The notes under the pieces: generated by a model
Seen by the model: only the letters and a program-made list of their open reading frames with translations
The model's database searches: none
Told to the model about the DNA's origin: nothing
Assembly (NCBI GenBank): GCA_002457645.1
Contig: NTKH01000005.1
Span: 1-37,037 of the forward strand
DNA: 37,037 nucleotides
Direction: 5' to 3'
Source: Bacteroidetes bacterium MED-G20
GTDB taxonomy: Bacteria; Bacteroidota; Bacteroidia; Flavobacteriales_D; Parvicellaceae
In this document: positions 1-8,928 of the stretch, piece after piece
Layout: every line of letters begins with the position of its first letter
Position numbering within the stretch: position 1 is the first letter of the stretch
Translations under genes and position numbers: made by a program

Positions 1-1372
1 CTAAAGAAAAAATAACCAATCCAACTACCATTATAATTAATGTATATGGAAGAATATCTTTGGCTTTAAGTCCAGTAATTCCTAATAAAGGAAGTGCCCA
101 AAAAGGTTGCATCATATTAGTTAATTGATCACCATAAGCCATGGCCAAAATACTTTTATATAAAGGGATTCCCATCTCAATAGCAGACTGAATAATTAAA
201 GGCCCTTGAATATACCACTGACCTCCTCCACTTGGCACTAAAAAATTTACTAATCCAGCACTTATAAAAGTGAAGATTGGATAAGTATAATCCGATGAAA
301 TACTTTGAAAATAAGCTGCTAAATCATTTATAATCCCAGTATTACTAACCACTCCCATTATTCCAAAATATAATGGAAATTGAATCAATATACCAACTGT
401 CCCAACAACAGCTTTTTCAGTTGCTCCAAGAAAACTAGAAATACTCCTATGAAAAACTAGAGCAAAACCTAATAAAGTCAAGTTTAAATAATTAGGATTG
501 ATAAACTGAAAAGAAATTGTAGCTGAATGGCTAAAAGCTAAATAAATACAAAAAATGATGATAAATATCCCAATAACTGAACTTACTAATTTAGAATGAT
601 CTAATTTTTCAAACCCAATTAAATTAAATTTAGAATCCTCATATTTAATTTTTTTTGTCTTTTCAGGAATTGCAACTTTAGTTTTTTTACCCAAAAAATA
701 CATGGTGACGGGTAATACCAAAAGTAAGGAACATGTTACTGCAATATTCATATTAGAAAATACTGTTTTTGAGAAATCTATTAAATGAGGGACGCTACTT
801 TTTACACTTTTAGGGGCTAAATGTGCCAAATGTCCAATTTCAGAAATTTTAACTAAAGAAGATCCTGATATACCACCATGCCAAATCATTAATCCAGAGT
901 ACCCAGCTGCTCCTATCAATCCATGATTGATTCCCATAGAAAATTGGGAGGCGTAATCCATTATTTTTTTACAAAAAATAGCTCCAAAAATTAATCCTAA
1001 TCCCCAGTTAAACCAACTTACAATCAAGGTGAAAAAAGTAACAATAAGAGCACTTTTAGCATTGTTACTACAGAATGGAAGAAGTCGATTAATAGCAGCA
1101 TCAATAGGCTTACTTAGAGCCAATACATGGCCAAATAATAGCATTAACATCATCTGAACTGCAAATTCCAAACCCTGAATATTCCATAAGCCTTCATTCC
1201 AGGAATTAAGAATATTAATAAACTTATCTAACCCATTTAAATGATCTATATCGATATTGTTTGGCCAAAAAAAAGCCAATATAAAAGTAAAAAGAGTTAA
1301 TAATACAGCTATTGAAAATGGAGATGGTAATAAAAATCTAATCCCTTTTATATATTTTTCAATGAGGGACAT
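1..1372 (-). CDS. AtoE-family short-chain fatty acid transporter (partial, cut at window start)
   Basis: Inner-membrane transporter of the AtoE/TIGR00366 family, expected to take up short-chain fatty acids such as acetoacetate or butyrate. I translated it by hand from the ATG at 1372-1370. It gives 457 codons with no stop before base 1, against about 440 residues for E. coli AtoE, so probably only a few C-terminal residues are missing. The protein is hydrophobic throughout, with many membrane spans. The family signatures are present: VPSGGGQW followed by MMQPFWALPLLGI near the C-terminus, and an SWFNWGLGLIFGA segment in the N-terminal half. It lies 13 bp downstream of the DUF3127 gene and is probably co-transcribed with it and the flavin reductase-like gene. 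The substrate is inferred from family only; no CoA-transferase or thiolase gene is in view. Confidence 0.88.
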   Translation of the reverse strand, partial: MSLIEKYIKGIRFLLPSPFSIAVLLTLFTFILAFFWPNNIDIDHLNGLDKFINILNSWNEGLWNIQGLEFAVQMMLMLLFGHVLALSKPIDAAINRLLPFCSNNAKSALIVTFFTLIVSWFNWGLGLIFGAIFCKKIMDYASQFSMGINHGLIGAAGYSGLMIWHGGISGSSLVKISEIGHLAHLAPKSVKSSVPHLIDFSKTVFSNMNIAVTCSLLLVLPVTMYFLGKKTKVAIPEKTKKIKYEDSKFNLIGFEKLDHSKLVSSVIGIFIIIFCIYLAFSHSATISFQFINPNYLNLTLLGFALVFHRSISSFLGATEKAVVGTVGILIQFPLYFGIMGVVSNTGIINDLAAYFQSISSDYTYPIFTFISAGLVNFLVPSGGGQWYIQGPLIIQSAIEMGIPLYKSILAMAYGDQLTNMMQPFWALPLLGITGLKAKDILPYTLIIMVVGLVIFSL

Positions 1373-1385
1373 TATTAGAAATTAA

Positions 1386-1733
1386 TTAAAATGGTAAATC
1401 ATCATCATCGTCACCAACTGGTTCAAAATCTGGTTCCGAAGGAGGTTCCTCACTAGTTGGTACCGCTCCTCCACTTTTATTCAATCTCCAAGCTTGTAAA
1501 TTGACATAATACTTGCCATTATATTCATTTCCCCTGACATTAAATGATACCTCAACATCGTCTCCTTCAGATAAGCCATCTAATAAACTGGTTTTATCCT
1601 TAATACACTCTAATTTTATATCTTGAGGATATTGTTCATTGGTAGTAATTACAAATTCTCTTTTTGTAAACCCTGAATCCCAAGATTGTAAATCTGAAAT
1701 TAATTTTACTTTACCATTTAATTTAAGTTCCAT
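1386..1733 (-). CDS. DUF3127 protein, OB-fold-like with SSB-type acidic C-terminal tail
   Basis: Small protein (115 aa) matching the Bacteroidota DUF3127 family. Function is not known. The start is placed at the ATG of MELKLNGK (1733): an upstream in-frame ATG at 1787 would lie inside the neighbouring flavin reductase-like gene and add a poorly conserved leader. Residues 1-85 look like a single compact beta-barrel domain with alternating hydrophobic strands, including a VEVSFNVRGNEY segment. The remainder is a low-complexity Pro/Glu/Asp linker ending in DDDDDLPF. That tip closely resembles the acidic C-terminal peptide of single-stranded DNA-binding proteins (consensus D-D-D-I/L-P-F), which recruits DNA repair partners. 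It starts 7 bp after the stop of the flavin reductase-like gene. A DNA- or SSB-partner-binding role is inference from the tail. Confidence 0.85.
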   Translation of the reverse strand: MELKLNGKVKLISDLQSWDSGFTKREFVITTNEQYPQDIKLECIKDKTSLLDGLSEGDDVEVSFNVRGNEYNGKYYVNLQAWRLNKSGGAVPTSEEPPSEPDFEPVGDDDDDLPF

Positions 1734-1740
1734 TTTTTGT

Positions 1741-2634
1741 TTAATTATTAAACGAAAGTAATGTTTTCCATGCTGCTTCCAAATCATTGACAGCTAAAAA
1801 TTCTTTAGCTTTTTCGTGAAGAGACCATTCTAATTTTTTAGGATCGTCTTCCAAATCTAAAAAAAGCTCACTAAGCTCGATCAACTTAAAATCATTAACA
1901 GCAGTTTCGTTGGGTAATAACTCAATACCTGCTAACTTTCCCAAATCATTTCCTGAAAGATATTTGCTGGATAAAATTTCATTTGGAATTTGATCAAAAC
2001 CAATTCCTTTCAAAGACATTGGCTTAGTAATTTCAAACATTGATTTTCTTTCAGTTCTTGAATACCAATTACCACCCATTCTTGCAACTAGGTCAATTTT
2101 TTCTTGATCTATCATATTACTTTCATCGAGAATATTATTCTGAATATGAATTTTTAATATTTCACAAATTATTAAATTCCCTGCTCCTCCTTCATGGCCT
2201 AATTCTTTTACTTCATTAACCTTGCATTCTAAATGAACAGGAGATTCTTTTACTCTAAAAGGATTTACCAGTTCTGATTTAACTTTTGTAAACCCACTTT
2301 TAATAAACTCATCTTCATTTGAATCATACGGAGAACTGGCTAAAGACATTTGTTCTACCATTTTGTAATCAACCATATTAATAACAACCTCCTTCACCTT
2401 TTGAATGTTGTTATAAGTATCTTTATGTTTCCCTGTTCTTCCGCTTCTTGATGGTGAAAAAATTGCAATTGGAGGGTTTGAGCTGAAGACATTGAAAAAA
2501 GAAAAGGGAGCTAGGTTTGGTCTTCCATTTTCATCTATTGTACTAGCAAAACAGATGGGCCTTGGAACAACTGCACCCAACAAATAATGATGAAGTTTTG
2601 ATGGCTTAAGTTCTTTTGGGTTTAGTGAAAGCAT
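1741..2634 (-). CDS. Flavin reductase-like FMN-binding domain protein
   Basis: Cytoplasmic protein of 297 aa with the flavin reductase-like split-barrel fold. Residues 18-60 carry the family's FMN-binding opening (LLGAVVPRPICFASTIDENGRPNL in outline), then the APFSFFNVFSSNPP and SPSRSGRTGKHKDT segments expected for FMN phosphate and isoalloxazine contacts. Members bind FMN and in some cases reduce free flavin with NAD(P)H; many are uncharacterised oxidoreductases. The C-terminal 90 residues go beyond the core domain. It is the first gene of a minus-strand cluster with the DUF3127 and AtoE genes. A -7-like element lies 22 bp upstream at 2656-2663. Family assignment is firm; the reaction is not determinable from sequence. 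Confidence 0.88.
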   Translation of the reverse strand: MLSLNPKELKPSKLHHYLLGAVVPRPICFASTIDENGRPNLAPFSFFNVFSSNPPIAIFSPSRSGRTGKHKDTYNNIQKVKEVVINMVDYKMVEQMSLASSPYDSNEDEFIKSGFTKVKSELVNPFRVKESPVHLECKVNEVKELGHEGGAGNLIICEILKIHIQNNILDESNMIDQEKIDLVARMGGNWYSRTERKSMFEITKPMSLKGIGFDQIPNEILSSKYLSGNDLGKLAGIELLPNETAVNDFKLIELSELFLDLEDDPKKLEWSLHEKAKEFLAVNDLEAAWKTLLSFNN

Positions 2635-2655
2635 TTTTTAGTTAATTATACTTAA

Positions 2656-2663
2656 CAAAGTTA
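2656..2663 (-). promoter_or_regulatory. Candidate Bacteroidota -7 element for the flavin reductase-like gene
   Basis: The minus strand reads TAACTTTG, an exact match to the TAnnTTTG element bound by the Bacteroidota primary sigma factor, 22 bp upstream of the start codon at 2634. I see no convincing TTG at the usual distance, so this is only a candidate. Confidence 0.4.
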
Positions 2664-2704
2664 ACAGAAAAAAAATTTGAGCTTTCCTATTTAAGAAAAT
2701 TGAA

Positions 2705-2712
2705 TAAATTTG
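2705..2712 (+). promoter_or_regulatory. Candidate -7 element for tRNA-Leu
   Basis: TAAATTTG matches TAnnTTTG 31 bp upstream of the mature tRNA 5' end. A TTTG at 2676-2679 could be the -33 element, with a 25-bp spacer that is slightly longer than usual. Confidence 0.45.
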
Positions 2713-2743
2713 CAAACTGCTTTTTTGAAGCAATACATTAAAT

Positions 2744-2825
2744 GCGGGTATGGTGGAATTGGTAGACACGCTAGACTTAGGATCTAGTGCCGCAAGGCGT
2801 GGGGGTTCGACTCCCTTTACCCGCA
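2744..2825 (+). tRNA. tRNA-Leu (anticodon TAG)
   Basis: An 82-nt class II tRNA. The acceptor stem GCGGGTA (2744-2750) pairs with TACCCGC (2818-2824), followed by discriminator A at 2825. The D-arm carries the GGTAGAC type sequence, and the anticodon stem CTAGA/TCTAG (2771-2775 with 2783-2787) encloses the loop CTTAGGA, with anticodon TAG at 2778-2780. A long variable arm (GTGCCGCAAGGCGT) follows, as expected for leucine tRNAs, then a T-arm with GGTTCGA. CCA is not encoded. It lies just upstream of tig on the same strand. Confidence 0.95.
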
Positions 2826-2834
2826 CTAACATTT

Positions 2835-2867
2835 AAAATGGCATGAGTTGACCCTTTGTGCCATTTT
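2835..2867 (+). terminator. Hairpin between tRNA-Leu and tig, possible intrinsic terminator
   Basis: AAAATGGCA (2835-2843) and TGCCATTTT (2859-2867) form a 9-bp perfect stem with a 15-nt loop, and the 3' arm runs into a short T tract. Further pairing with one bulge is possible outward (ATTT/AAAT). It begins 10 bp after the tRNA, so it probably ends the tRNA transcript. It could instead act as a processing or attenuation hairpin in the tig leader. Confidence 0.55.
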
Positions 2868-2890
2868 TAAATTGAACATAAAATAAAAAT

Positions 2891-4249
2891 ATGGACGTTA
2901 GCATTAAAAACTTAGATGCACTTAACGCTGTTCTTACAGTAAAAATTTCTAATGAAGACTATAAAGCACCTTATGATTCTTCATTAAAAAACTACAGAAA
3001 ACAAATGCAACTTCCTGGATTTAGGAAAGGTCACGTGCCAACTAGTATTATTAAAAAGAAGTATGGCCCTTCGATATTAGCAGAAGAAATAGATAAAATT
3101 TTAAATAAATCTATTTATGATCATATTACTGAAAATAAATTAAATATTTTAGGCAACCCACTACCAATTGAAGATGAAAAAATTAAGGCAGATTGGAATA
3201 ACCCAAGTGACTTTGAATTTAAGTATGAATTAGGAATTGCTCCAGAATTTAGTTTGGAGCTCCCTGGAAGATATAAATTTACAAGATATCAGCCCAAAAT
3301 AGACGAGTCCTTAATCAATAAGCAAAGCGATGATTTTGCAAGAAGATATGGTAAACTTATAAGCGTAGAAAAAGCGGGAGACAGAGATATGATTCTTGCA
3401 AATTTTAAAGAATTAGATGAGAATGGCAGTATTGTTAAAGAAGGATTTAATCAGAGTTCAACGATTTCACTGGAGTTTATTAATGATAAAAAATCTAAGA
3501 AAAGATTATTGGGGTGTAAAGCAAAAGACACCTTCAAATTAGACCCAAAAAAAATATCTAGAGGTGAAGCAGACATGGCAGCCATGCTAGGAATAGATAA
3601 GGAAAGAGCTAAACTTTATTTAAGAGATGTTTTTATGACTGTTAACGAAGTAAAAACATTAGAGCCAGCAAATTTAGATATAGCACTTTTTGATAAAATT
3701 TATGGGGCTGGTGAAGCAAAAACATTAGAAGAATTTAGGAATAAGGTAAAAGAGGACTTAAATAAAATGTTTATTGCTGATATTGATAGGCTTCTTAAAA
3801 ATGAAATTTCTAAAACTTTAATTAAAAAACTCAGAATAAAACTTCCAGATACCTTTTTGAAAAAATGGATTTTATCATCCAATAAAGAAGCTAAAAAAGA
3901 AGATATTGATAAAGAATATGATAATTATTCAAATGGGCTCAAATGGCAACTTATTGAGAATTTTATAATTAAAAACCAAAATATTAAAGTATCAGCAGAA
4001 GAATTGATGAAATTCACCATGGATTTAATGGGAAATCAGTATGTTCAATATGGAATGATGATTCCAGAAGAAGAGGAGCTGAAAAAAACTGCTGAAAAAG
4101 TGTTATCTAATAAAGATGAAGGAAGAAAAATAAATGATATGATTTATGACAAAAAAGTCATGGATTTTCTAAAAAGCACTATGAAGATCAATGATAAATT
4201 TCTCAATCATGAAGATTTTACTAAAAAGGTAGCAGAGCTCACTCAATAA
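2891..4249 (+). CDS. tig: Trigger factor (ribosome-associated chaperone)
   Basis: Cytoplasmic chaperone that docks at the ribosomal exit tunnel and shields nascent chains. The 452-aa length fits Bacteroidota trigger factors. The N-terminal ribosome-binding domain contains the signature GFRKGHVP at residues 43-50. The middle region (about 150-250) lies where the PPIase domain sits in other species but looks divergent, so prolyl isomerase activity is uncertain. The Lys/Glu-rich helical C-terminal half makes the substrate cradle. The ATG follows an A-rich leader (AAATAAAAAT) with no Shine-Dalgarno. Its position 29 bp before clpP and clpX gives the classic tig-clpP-clpX order that links folding to degradation. 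Confidence 0.95.
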   Translation: MDVSIKNLDALNAVLTVKISNEDYKAPYDSSLKNYRKQMQLPGFRKGHVPTSIIKKKYGPSILAEEIDKILNKSIYDHITENKLNILGNPLPIEDEKIKADWNNPSDFEFKYELGIAPEFSLELPGRYKFTRYQPKIDESLINKQSDDFARRYGKLISVEKAGDRDMILANFKELDENGSIVKEGFNQSSTISLEFINDKKSKKRLLGCKAKDTFKLDPKKISRGEADMAAMLGIDKERAKLYLRDVFMTVNEVKTLEPANLDIALFDKIYGAGEAKTLEEFRNKVKEDLNKMFIADIDRLLKNEISKTLIKKLRIKLPDTFLKKWILSSNKEAKKEDIDKEYDNYSNGLKWQLIENFIIKNQNIKVSAEELMKFTMDLMGNQYVQYGMMIPEEEELKKTAEKVLSNKDEGRKINDMIYDKKVMDFLKSTMKINDKFLNHEDFTKKVAELTQ

Positions 4250-4278
4250 ATTCCTAACTTTAAAAAAAAGAAATAATT

Positions 4279-4962
4279 ATGTACAATAGCAGCGAAGAAT
4301 TTAGAAAATATGCTACAAAGCACATGGGTATATCAAGCTCAACTTTAGACAAGTACAATTCAATATTACCAAACATTCCTGTTGGAATGACTCCAAATAT
4401 TATTGAAGAAAGGCAAATGAATATTGCGGTGATGGATGTATTTTCTAGATTGATGATGGACAGAATTATATTTCTTGGAACTGCTATTGATGACTATGTA
4501 GCCAATATCATCACTGCTCAATTACTCTTTTTAGAATCTATGGATGCTAAAAGAGATATTCAGATTTATATTAATTCACCAGGAGGTTCCGTTTATGCTG
4601 GTTTGGGTATTTATGATACCATGCAATATATAAATCCAGATATATCTACTATTTGTACAGGTATGGCTGCGTCAATGGGAGCAGTATTATTATGTGCTGG
4701 TCAAGATGGGAAAAGAACAGGACTAAAACACTCTAGAGTAATGATTCATCAACCTTTAGGAGGAGCTCAAGGTCAAGCATCAGATATAGAGATAACAGCT
4801 AGAGAAATACAGAAGCTCAAAAAAGAATTGTATGATATTATTTCACATCACACCAAAAAAGATTACAAAACTGTTTGGAAAGACAGTGATAGAGATTATT
4901 GGATGACATCTGAAGAGGCCAAAAAATATGGCATGATAGATGAAGTACTAACTAGAAAATAA
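4279..4962 (+). CDS. clpP: ATP-dependent Clp protease proteolytic subunit
   Basis: Serine peptidase that forms the tetradecameric ClpP barrel and degrades substrates fed by ClpX. The catalytic triad is visible: Ser132 in GMAASMGA, His157 in MIHQPLGG and Asp206 in RDYWMT. Ser-His spacing (25) is the same as in E. coli ClpP, and the SPGGSVYAGL oxyanion strand is present (100-109). At 227 aa it is about 20-30 residues longer than proteobacterial ClpP because of an N-terminal extension (1-38) before the conserved PNIIEERQMN, as is usual for this phylum. The extension may act as a propeptide. It is tightly linked to clpX, with 3 bp between stop and start. Confidence 0.96.
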   Translation: MYNSSEEFRKYATKHMGISSSTLDKYNSILPNIPVGMTPNIIEERQMNIAVMDVFSRLMMDRIIFLGTAIDDYVANIITAQLLFLESMDAKRDIQIYINSPGGSVYAGLGIYDTMQYINPDISTICTGMAASMGAVLLCAGQDGKRTGLKHSRVMIHQPLGGAQGQASDIEITAREIQKLKKELYDIISHHTKKDYKTVWKDSDRDYWMTSEEAKKYGMIDEVLTRK

Positions 4963-4965
4963 TAA

Positions 4966-6204
4966 ATGTCTAAAACTTCAGAAGAAAGTATAAGATGTTC
5001 TTTTTGCGGTAGAGAGAAGAAAGAGGTAAATGTATTAATTGCCGGTATTACTGGTCATATTTGTGACTCTTGTATAAGCCAAGCTCACCTCATTGTTAAA
5101 GAAGAAGGAGGATTAAAGTCTAAAAAAGAAATTGAAGAAACTTTAAAACTTCTTACTCCCAAAGAAATAGTTGATAAACTCAATAAACATGTTATAGGGC
5201 AAGATGAAGCTAAAAAAGTTCTTTCAGTAGCTGTTTATAATCATTATAAAAGACTACTTCAAAAAAACAATGTAAATGATAGTATAGAGATTGAAAAATC
5301 TAATGTTATCATGGTTGGAGAAACTGGTACAGGGAAAACATTACTTGCTAGGACAATAGCTAATTTATTAAATGTCCCATTTTGTATTGCAGATGCAACA
5401 GTCTTAACAGAAGCTGGATATGTGGGGGAAGATGTAGAAAGTATTTTATCTAGACTGCTTCAAGCTGCAGACTATAATGTTCAATCAGCCGAAAGAGGAA
5501 TTGTTTTTATTGATGAAATTGATAAAGTTGCAAGAAAAAGTGACAATCCATCTATTACAAGAGACGTCTCGGGTGAAGGAGTACAGCAAGCAATGCTCAA
5601 GCTATTAGAAGGAGCACAAGTAAGCGTTCCGCCTCAGGGTGGAAGAAAACATCCTGAACAAAAAATGATTCAGATTGACACTAAAAACATTCTCTTCATT
5701 TGTGGTGGTGCGTTTGACGGTATTTCAAAAATCATTGAAAGAAGAGTAAAAAGTCAATCTATAGGTTTTAATTCACTTTCTGATGAAGAATTTAATGATG
5801 AGAAAATGCTATCTCATGTAAACCAATTAGATATTAAAAAATATGGTCTAATTCCTGAGCTAATTGGGAGATTTCCTGTTTTAACTTATTTGCATCCTCT
5901 AACAAAAGAAACTTTAATAAGTATTTTAACAGACCCTCAAAATGCATTAATTAAGCAATATGTTAAACTTTTTGAAATGGATGATGTTAAGCTCATTATA
6001 AAAGAAGAAGTTTTAAATTATATTGTTGATAAGGCCATTCTTCTTAAACTAGGAGCAAGAGGTTTAAGATCCATTTGCGAAGCAATTTTAACTGAGTCTA
6101 TGTTTAATGCACCTGAAAAAGATATAAAAGAGCTTATAATAGATATTTCTTACGCTGAAAAGCAATTTTTAAAATCAAAAATCAGTAAACTTAAAGTTGC
6201 TTAA
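4966..6204 (+). CDS. clpX: ATP-dependent Clp protease ATP-binding subunit ClpX
   Basis: AAA+ unfoldase that recognises and threads proteins into ClpP. It has the N-terminal zinc-binding domain (Cys11, Cys14, Cys33, Cys36), Walker A GETGTGKT (118-125), pore loop GYVG (151-154), Walker B FIDEID (181-186), RKH loop (227-229) and the ClpP-docking tripeptide IGF (266-268). Every landmark needed for ClpP partnership is intact. Length is 412 aa, close to the family norm. It converges on folA, and their stop codons overlap in the 4-bp palindrome TTAA at 6201-6204, leaving no room for a terminator. Confidence 0.97.
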   Translation: MSKTSEESIRCSFCGREKKEVNVLIAGITGHICDSCISQAHLIVKEEGGLKSKKEIEETLKLLTPKEIVDKLNKHVIGQDEAKKVLSVAVYNHYKRLLQKNNVNDSIEIEKSNVIMVGETGTGKTLLARTIANLLNVPFCIADATVLTEAGYVGEDVESILSRLLQAADYNVQSAERGIVFIDEIDKVARKSDNPSITRDVSGEGVQQAMLKLLEGAQVSVPPQGGRKHPEQKMIQIDTKNILFICGGAFDGISKIIERRVKSQSIGFNSLSDEEFNDEKMLSHVNQLDIKKYGLIPELIGRFPVLTYLHPLTKETLISILTDPQNALIKQYVKLFEMDDVKLIIKEEVLNYIVDKAILLKLGARGLRSICEAILTESMFNAPEKDIKELIIDISYAEKQFLKSKISKLKVA

Positions 6205-6710
6205 GTCTTCTTGCTATAACACATTATTTTAAAATTATGAGGATTCTCATTGTCCTTAATGTGTTTCATAATTTCTGTTGAATTCCAATTATCTAAATTA
6301 ACATCCGGGAAAAAAGTATCTCCTTCAAAAAACTCATCTATATGAGTAATATACATTCTATCTATTAAATTAAAATCTAAAAACTTTTTATAAATTTCCC
6401 CACCACCAATAACAAAAATCTCTTCATTATCTCCAAAATTCATACAACTCAAGCTTTCTTCAATAGAATTAACAACCAAACAACCATTTGCTTCAAAAGA
6501 TTTATTTCTTGTTATAATAATATTGGTTCTGTTTCTTAGAGGTCTATATTTTTCTGGAATACTTTCATAATTTTTTCTACCCATAATCACAGGGTGACTA
6601 GTAGTTGAATCCATAAAAAATTTCATGTCTTTAGGTAAGTGCCAAATCAGTTGATTATTTTTTCCAATAGCCCTATTATTAGAAATGGCTACTATTAATG
6701 AAACTATCAT
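6201..6710 (-). CDS. folA: Dihydrofolate reductase
   Basis: Reduces dihydrofolate to tetrahydrofolate with NADPH, regenerating the cofactor consumed by ThyA. Residues typical of the family are visible: [21 protein letters not shown] with Trp23 and the catalytic acidic residue Asp28, [10 protein letters not shown] (NADPH binding) and [13 protein letters not shown] near the C-terminus. The 169-aa length is standard. The start overlaps the thyA stop by 4 bp (ATGA), implying translational coupling of the two enzymes. Its 3' end overlaps the convergent clpX stop. Confidence 0.96.
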   Translation of the reverse strand: MIVSLIVAISNNRAIGKNNQLIWHLPKDMKFFMDSTTSHPVIMGRKNYESIPEKYRPLRNRTNIIITRNKSFEANGCLVVNSIEESLSCMNFGDNEEIFVIGGGEIYKKFLDFNLIDRMYITHIDEFFEGDTFFPDVNLDNWNSTEIMKHIKDNENPHNFKIMCYSKKT

Positions 6711-7531
6711 ATAGAAACAGCAGCTTTTATATGAGGATGAGGATCATAATTTAAGAGTTCAAAGTCCTCAAACTTAAAATTATTAATATTCTTAACAGAT
6801 GGATTAATTTTCATAATAGGTAAAGAACGAAAATCTCTTGATAGCTGCTCTTTAGCTTGTTCTAAGTGATTGTTGTAAAGATGAACATCTCCAAATGTGT
6901 GAATAAAATCTCCGGGATCTAAATTAGTAACTTGAGCCACCATCATTGTGAATAGTGCATAGGAAGCAATATTAAAAGGAACCCCTAAAAAAGTATCAGC
7001 ACTTCTTTGATAGAGCTGACAAGATAATTTATTGTCACTAACATAGAATTGAAAAAAAGCATGACAAGGAGGTAAAGCAGCCTTCCCATCAGAAACATTT
7101 TCGGAAAAAGTCTTTGAAGTATCTGGAAGAACACTTGGATTCCAAGCAGAAACAATCATTCTTCTACTATTTGGATTATTTTTTATTTGACTTATTAATT
7201 CATTAATTTGATCTACGCCATCAGAATTCCAATTTCTCCATTGATGACCATATACTGGGCCTAAATCTCCATTTTGATTTGCCCAAGAGTCCCAAATTTT
7301 TACATTATTATCTTTTAAATATTTAATATTTGTTTCTCCTTTTATAAACCAGAGCAATTCGTGAATAATTGATTTTAAATGTAATTTTTTGGTAGTTAAA
7401 AGCGGAAATCCTTCAGAAAGATCAAAACGCATTTGGTACCCAAAAGTGCTAATAGTTCCAGTTCCAGTACGATCTCCTTTTTGAACGCCATTCTCTAGAA
7501 TATGATTTAATAATTTATGGTACTGCTTCAT
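6707..7531 (-). CDS. thyA: Thymidylate synthase
   Basis: Methylates dUMP to dTMP using 5,10-methylene-THF and releases dihydrofolate. It shows the dUMP-phosphate-binding DRTGTGT region (20-26), catalytic Cys156 in [11 protein letters not shown], and [16 protein letters not shown] (176-191). At 274 aa it is about 10 residues longer than E. coli ThyA; the extra residues lie in a loop (about 135-152) just before the active-site Cys. It sits between the nucleoside transporter (78-bp gap) and folA (4-bp overlap). Confidence 0.96.
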   Translation of the reverse strand: MKQYHKLLNHILENGVQKGDRTGTGTISTFGYQMRFDLSEGFPLLTTKKLHLKSIIHELLWFIKGETNIKYLKDNNVKIWDSWANQNGDLGPVYGHQWRNWNSDGVDQINELISQIKNNPNSRRMIVSAWNPSVLPDTSKTFSENVSDGKAALPPCHAFFQFYVSDNKLSCQLYQRSADTFLGVPFNIASYALFTMMVAQVTNLDPGDFIHTFGDVHLYNNHLEQAKEQLSRDFRSLPIMKINPSVKNINNFKFEDFELLNYDPHPHIKAAVSI

Positions 7532-7609
7532 GCAATTTTATTGAAGAATAAAAATAGAATGTATTTAATCAAATAGAGTTATAAGATTTAAAAACTTATT
7601 AACGATAAA

Positions 7610-8911
7610 TTAAAAAGTCATTCCAACAATTGTTGCTGATAATAAAGAAGCTAATGTACCAGCCAAGAGTGCTTTCATACCAAGCTCAGATAGTAACTTT
7701 CTTTTTGTTGGAGCCAAAGCGCCAATACCTCCTATCTGAATACCAATTGAAGCAAAATTTGCAAACCCACATAACATATAAGTAGCCATAGTTATTGATT
7801 TATCTTCAAAAAAAGCACCAGATGATTTAAGTTCTCCTAAGCTTATATAACCAATAAACTCAGTCATAATTAACTTTTCTCCTATTAATCTACCAACTAA
7901 AGTGATATCCTCACTACATACTCCTAAAATCCACATAAAAGGAGCAAAAATATAACCCAATATTACTTGTAATGAAAGTTCATTAAACTGTCCATCACTA
8001 AAATTATTGATAAATGAATTAATCCCTGTTAAGGATCCGATTTTTGTTAAAATAAAATTTCCCATCGCTAAAAAAGCAATAAATACTAATAGCATAGAAG
8101 CAACATTAACGGCTAATTTTAACCCTTCAATAGTCCCATTTGAAATTGCATCTAAGACATTACTTCCAATTTTTTCTTTAGAAACTTCTACATTGGAATC
8201 TATTTTATCAGACTGAGGAATTAAAATTTTTGAAATTATAATTGCTCCAGGAGCAGCCATAAAAGATGCTGCTAAAAGATGTTTTGCAAATTTTAATCTT
8301 TCTACATCATCATCTCCTCCTAAAAAAGCAATATAGGCTGCTAAAACTCCTCCTGCTAGAGTCGCCATTCCTCCTGTCATCACTAATAAAATTTCTGACC
8401 TATTCATTTTGGCTAAATAAGCCTTAATCATTAAAGGAGACTCTGTTTGACCTAAAAAAATATTACCTGCCACCGATAAACTTTCTGCCCCTGATAATTT
8501 TAATAATTTAGTCATTAATAGAGCAAGAGAATAAACAATCTTTTGAATTATTCCTAAATAGAAAAGAAGACTTGTTAAAGCCGAAAAAAAGATTATGGTC
8601 GGTAATACCTGAAATGCAAATATAAAGCCATGCTTTTCAGTATCTAAAAATGAATCAAAAAGAAAATCTGCTCCAGCTTTACTAAAATCTAAAATGTAAA
8701 CAAATACCTTACCTAATAATTCAAAGGCTAACCTAAAATATTCAAGAAAAGAAATATTAAATGGATTGAGTATTAAAAAAGCTAATAAAATTTGAAATCC
8801 TAAACCAATTACAACAATCTTCCACTGAATTTTTTTTCTTTGTTCACTAAATAAAAAGGCAATAGCCAAAATAAAAACTAAACCTAATAAACCTCTAAAA
8901 ATTGACATCAT
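7610..8911 (-). CDS. Concentrative nucleoside transporter (NupC/CNT family)
   Basis: Polytopic inner-membrane symporter (433 aa) for nucleoside import, probably ion-driven. Hydrophobic spans run throughout. The CNT hallmark GQTESPLMIKAYLAKMNRSE is present in the centre, followed by the TGGMATLAGGVLAAYI segment, and the C-terminal half has CGFANFASIGIQIGGIGALAP. MM at the N-terminus leaves two adjacent start choices (8911 or 8908). It lies 17 bp after the lipoprotein gene and upstream of thyA-folA, so imported nucleosides may feed the thymidylate pool. Substrate range cannot be read from sequence. Confidence 0.92.
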   Translation of the reverse strand: MMSIFRGLLGLVFILAIAFLFSEQRKKIQWKIVVIGLGFQILLAFLILNPFNISFLEYFRLAFELLGKVFVYILDFSKAGADFLFDSFLDTEKHGFIFAFQVLPTIIFFSALTSLLFYLGIIQKIVYSLALLMTKLLKLSGAESLSVAGNIFLGQTESPLMIKAYLAKMNRSEILLVMTGGMATLAGGVLAAYIAFLGGDDDVERLKFAKHLLAASFMAAPGAIIISKILIPQSDKIDSNVEVSKEKIGSNVLDAISNGTIEGLKLAVNVASMLLVFIAFLAMGNFILTKIGSLTGINSFINNFSDGQFNELSLQVILGYIFAPFMWILGVCSEDITLVGRLIGEKLIMTEFIGYISLGELKSSGAFFEDKSITMATYMLCGFANFASIGIQIGGIGALAPTKRKLLSELGMKALLAGTLASLLSATIVGMTF

Positions 8912-8928
8912 TAAAATATATTACAGTT

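Noticed and set aside
2638-2832. A 64-residue open frame on the minus strand across tRNA-Leu
   Set aside because: It is the reverse complement of the tRNA gene. The frame includes tRNA stems and has no family resemblance.
3700-3882. A 60-residue minus-strand frame inside tig
   Set aside because: Antisense to the trigger factor C-terminal domain, with no independent support.
7040-7130. Extra loop of about 10 residues before the ThyA active-site Cys
   Set aside because: Loop-length variation here is known in ThyA families, and all catalytic residues are present.
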